64,000 bases of DNA, taken from assembly GCA_907165275.2 (NCBI GenBank), contig OU015670.1:7343501-7407500 (forward strand). The letters run 5' to 3'. Below the pieces are notes generated by a model. It was not told the origin of the DNA. It ran no database searches and saw only the letters and a list, made by a program, of their open reading frames with translations. Shown in pieces: positions 63,959 to 64,000 of the stretch (position 1 is its first letter; the number at the start of each line of letters is the position of its first letter). A program made the translations under genes and the position numbers. The stretch comes from Zygaena filipendulae (taxonomy: Eukaryota > Arthropoda > Insecta > Lepidoptera > Zygaenidae).

Positions 63959-64000
63959 AATCTATACTTATATTATAAAGAGGAAAGATTTGATTTTTTG
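63959..64000 (+). mobile_element. Helitron-like 5' end cut by the window edge
   Basis: TCTATACTTATATTATAAAG then AGGAAAGATTTGATTTTTTG, the same as the 5' end of the copy at 16077-16253. Confidence 0.7.

Noticed and set aside
1..64000. CRISPR arrays, riboswitches, bacterial operons
   Set aside because: The sequence is eukaryotic; no spaced direct-repeat arrays or bacterial-type gene clusters were found.

Overview
The window looks like nuclear DNA of a moth or butterfly. It is AT-rich with GC-rich coding islands, the genes are split by introns with GT/AG sites, and it is packed with short non-autonomous transposons. Above all it holds more than twenty pieces of a repeat that starts TC, ends CTAG, and has a GC-rich hairpin next to the CTAG end; this matches the Helitron-like repeats known from Lepidoptera. 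No bacterial-type operon, rRNA gene, CRISPR array or functional tRNA gene was seen.

The main gene is on the minus strand from about 48.5 kb down to 14.6 kb. I assembled 23 coding exons by eye. Every junction has GT/AG borders and the reading frame carries through all of them, giving a protein of about 1307 residues. It is La-related protein 1 (LARP1, insect larp): an N-terminal conserved segment, an RGG-rich stretch, the La motif (exons 5-6), a lineage-specific pentapeptide array (exon 7), a PAM2-like motif (exon 9), and the C-terminal DM15 cap-binding repeats (exons 17-20). Two similar first coding exons, each with its own upstream sequence, lie 1.1 kb apart. Exon 9 can also be read through its 5' splice site to a stop followed at once by polyadenylation signals.

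At the left edge, also on the minus strand, two exons (2650-2580 and 847-743) encode the start of a THAP zinc-finger protein that continues outside the window. About 0.7 kb upstream of it lies a P-element-like short transposon that carries its own broken THAP start.

The rest is introns and intergenic DNA. It holds Helitron pieces, hAT-, P-, Harbinger- and mariner-like MITEs (often with clean target-site duplications, several nested), tRNA-derived SINEs, non-LTR retrotransposon 3' ends, microsatellites, and one long inverted repeat (44459-45352) that includes a fragment of a LanC-like (LANCL) gene. From 49.4 to 64 kb I found no coding exon; it is upstream or intergenic DNA rich in repeats.
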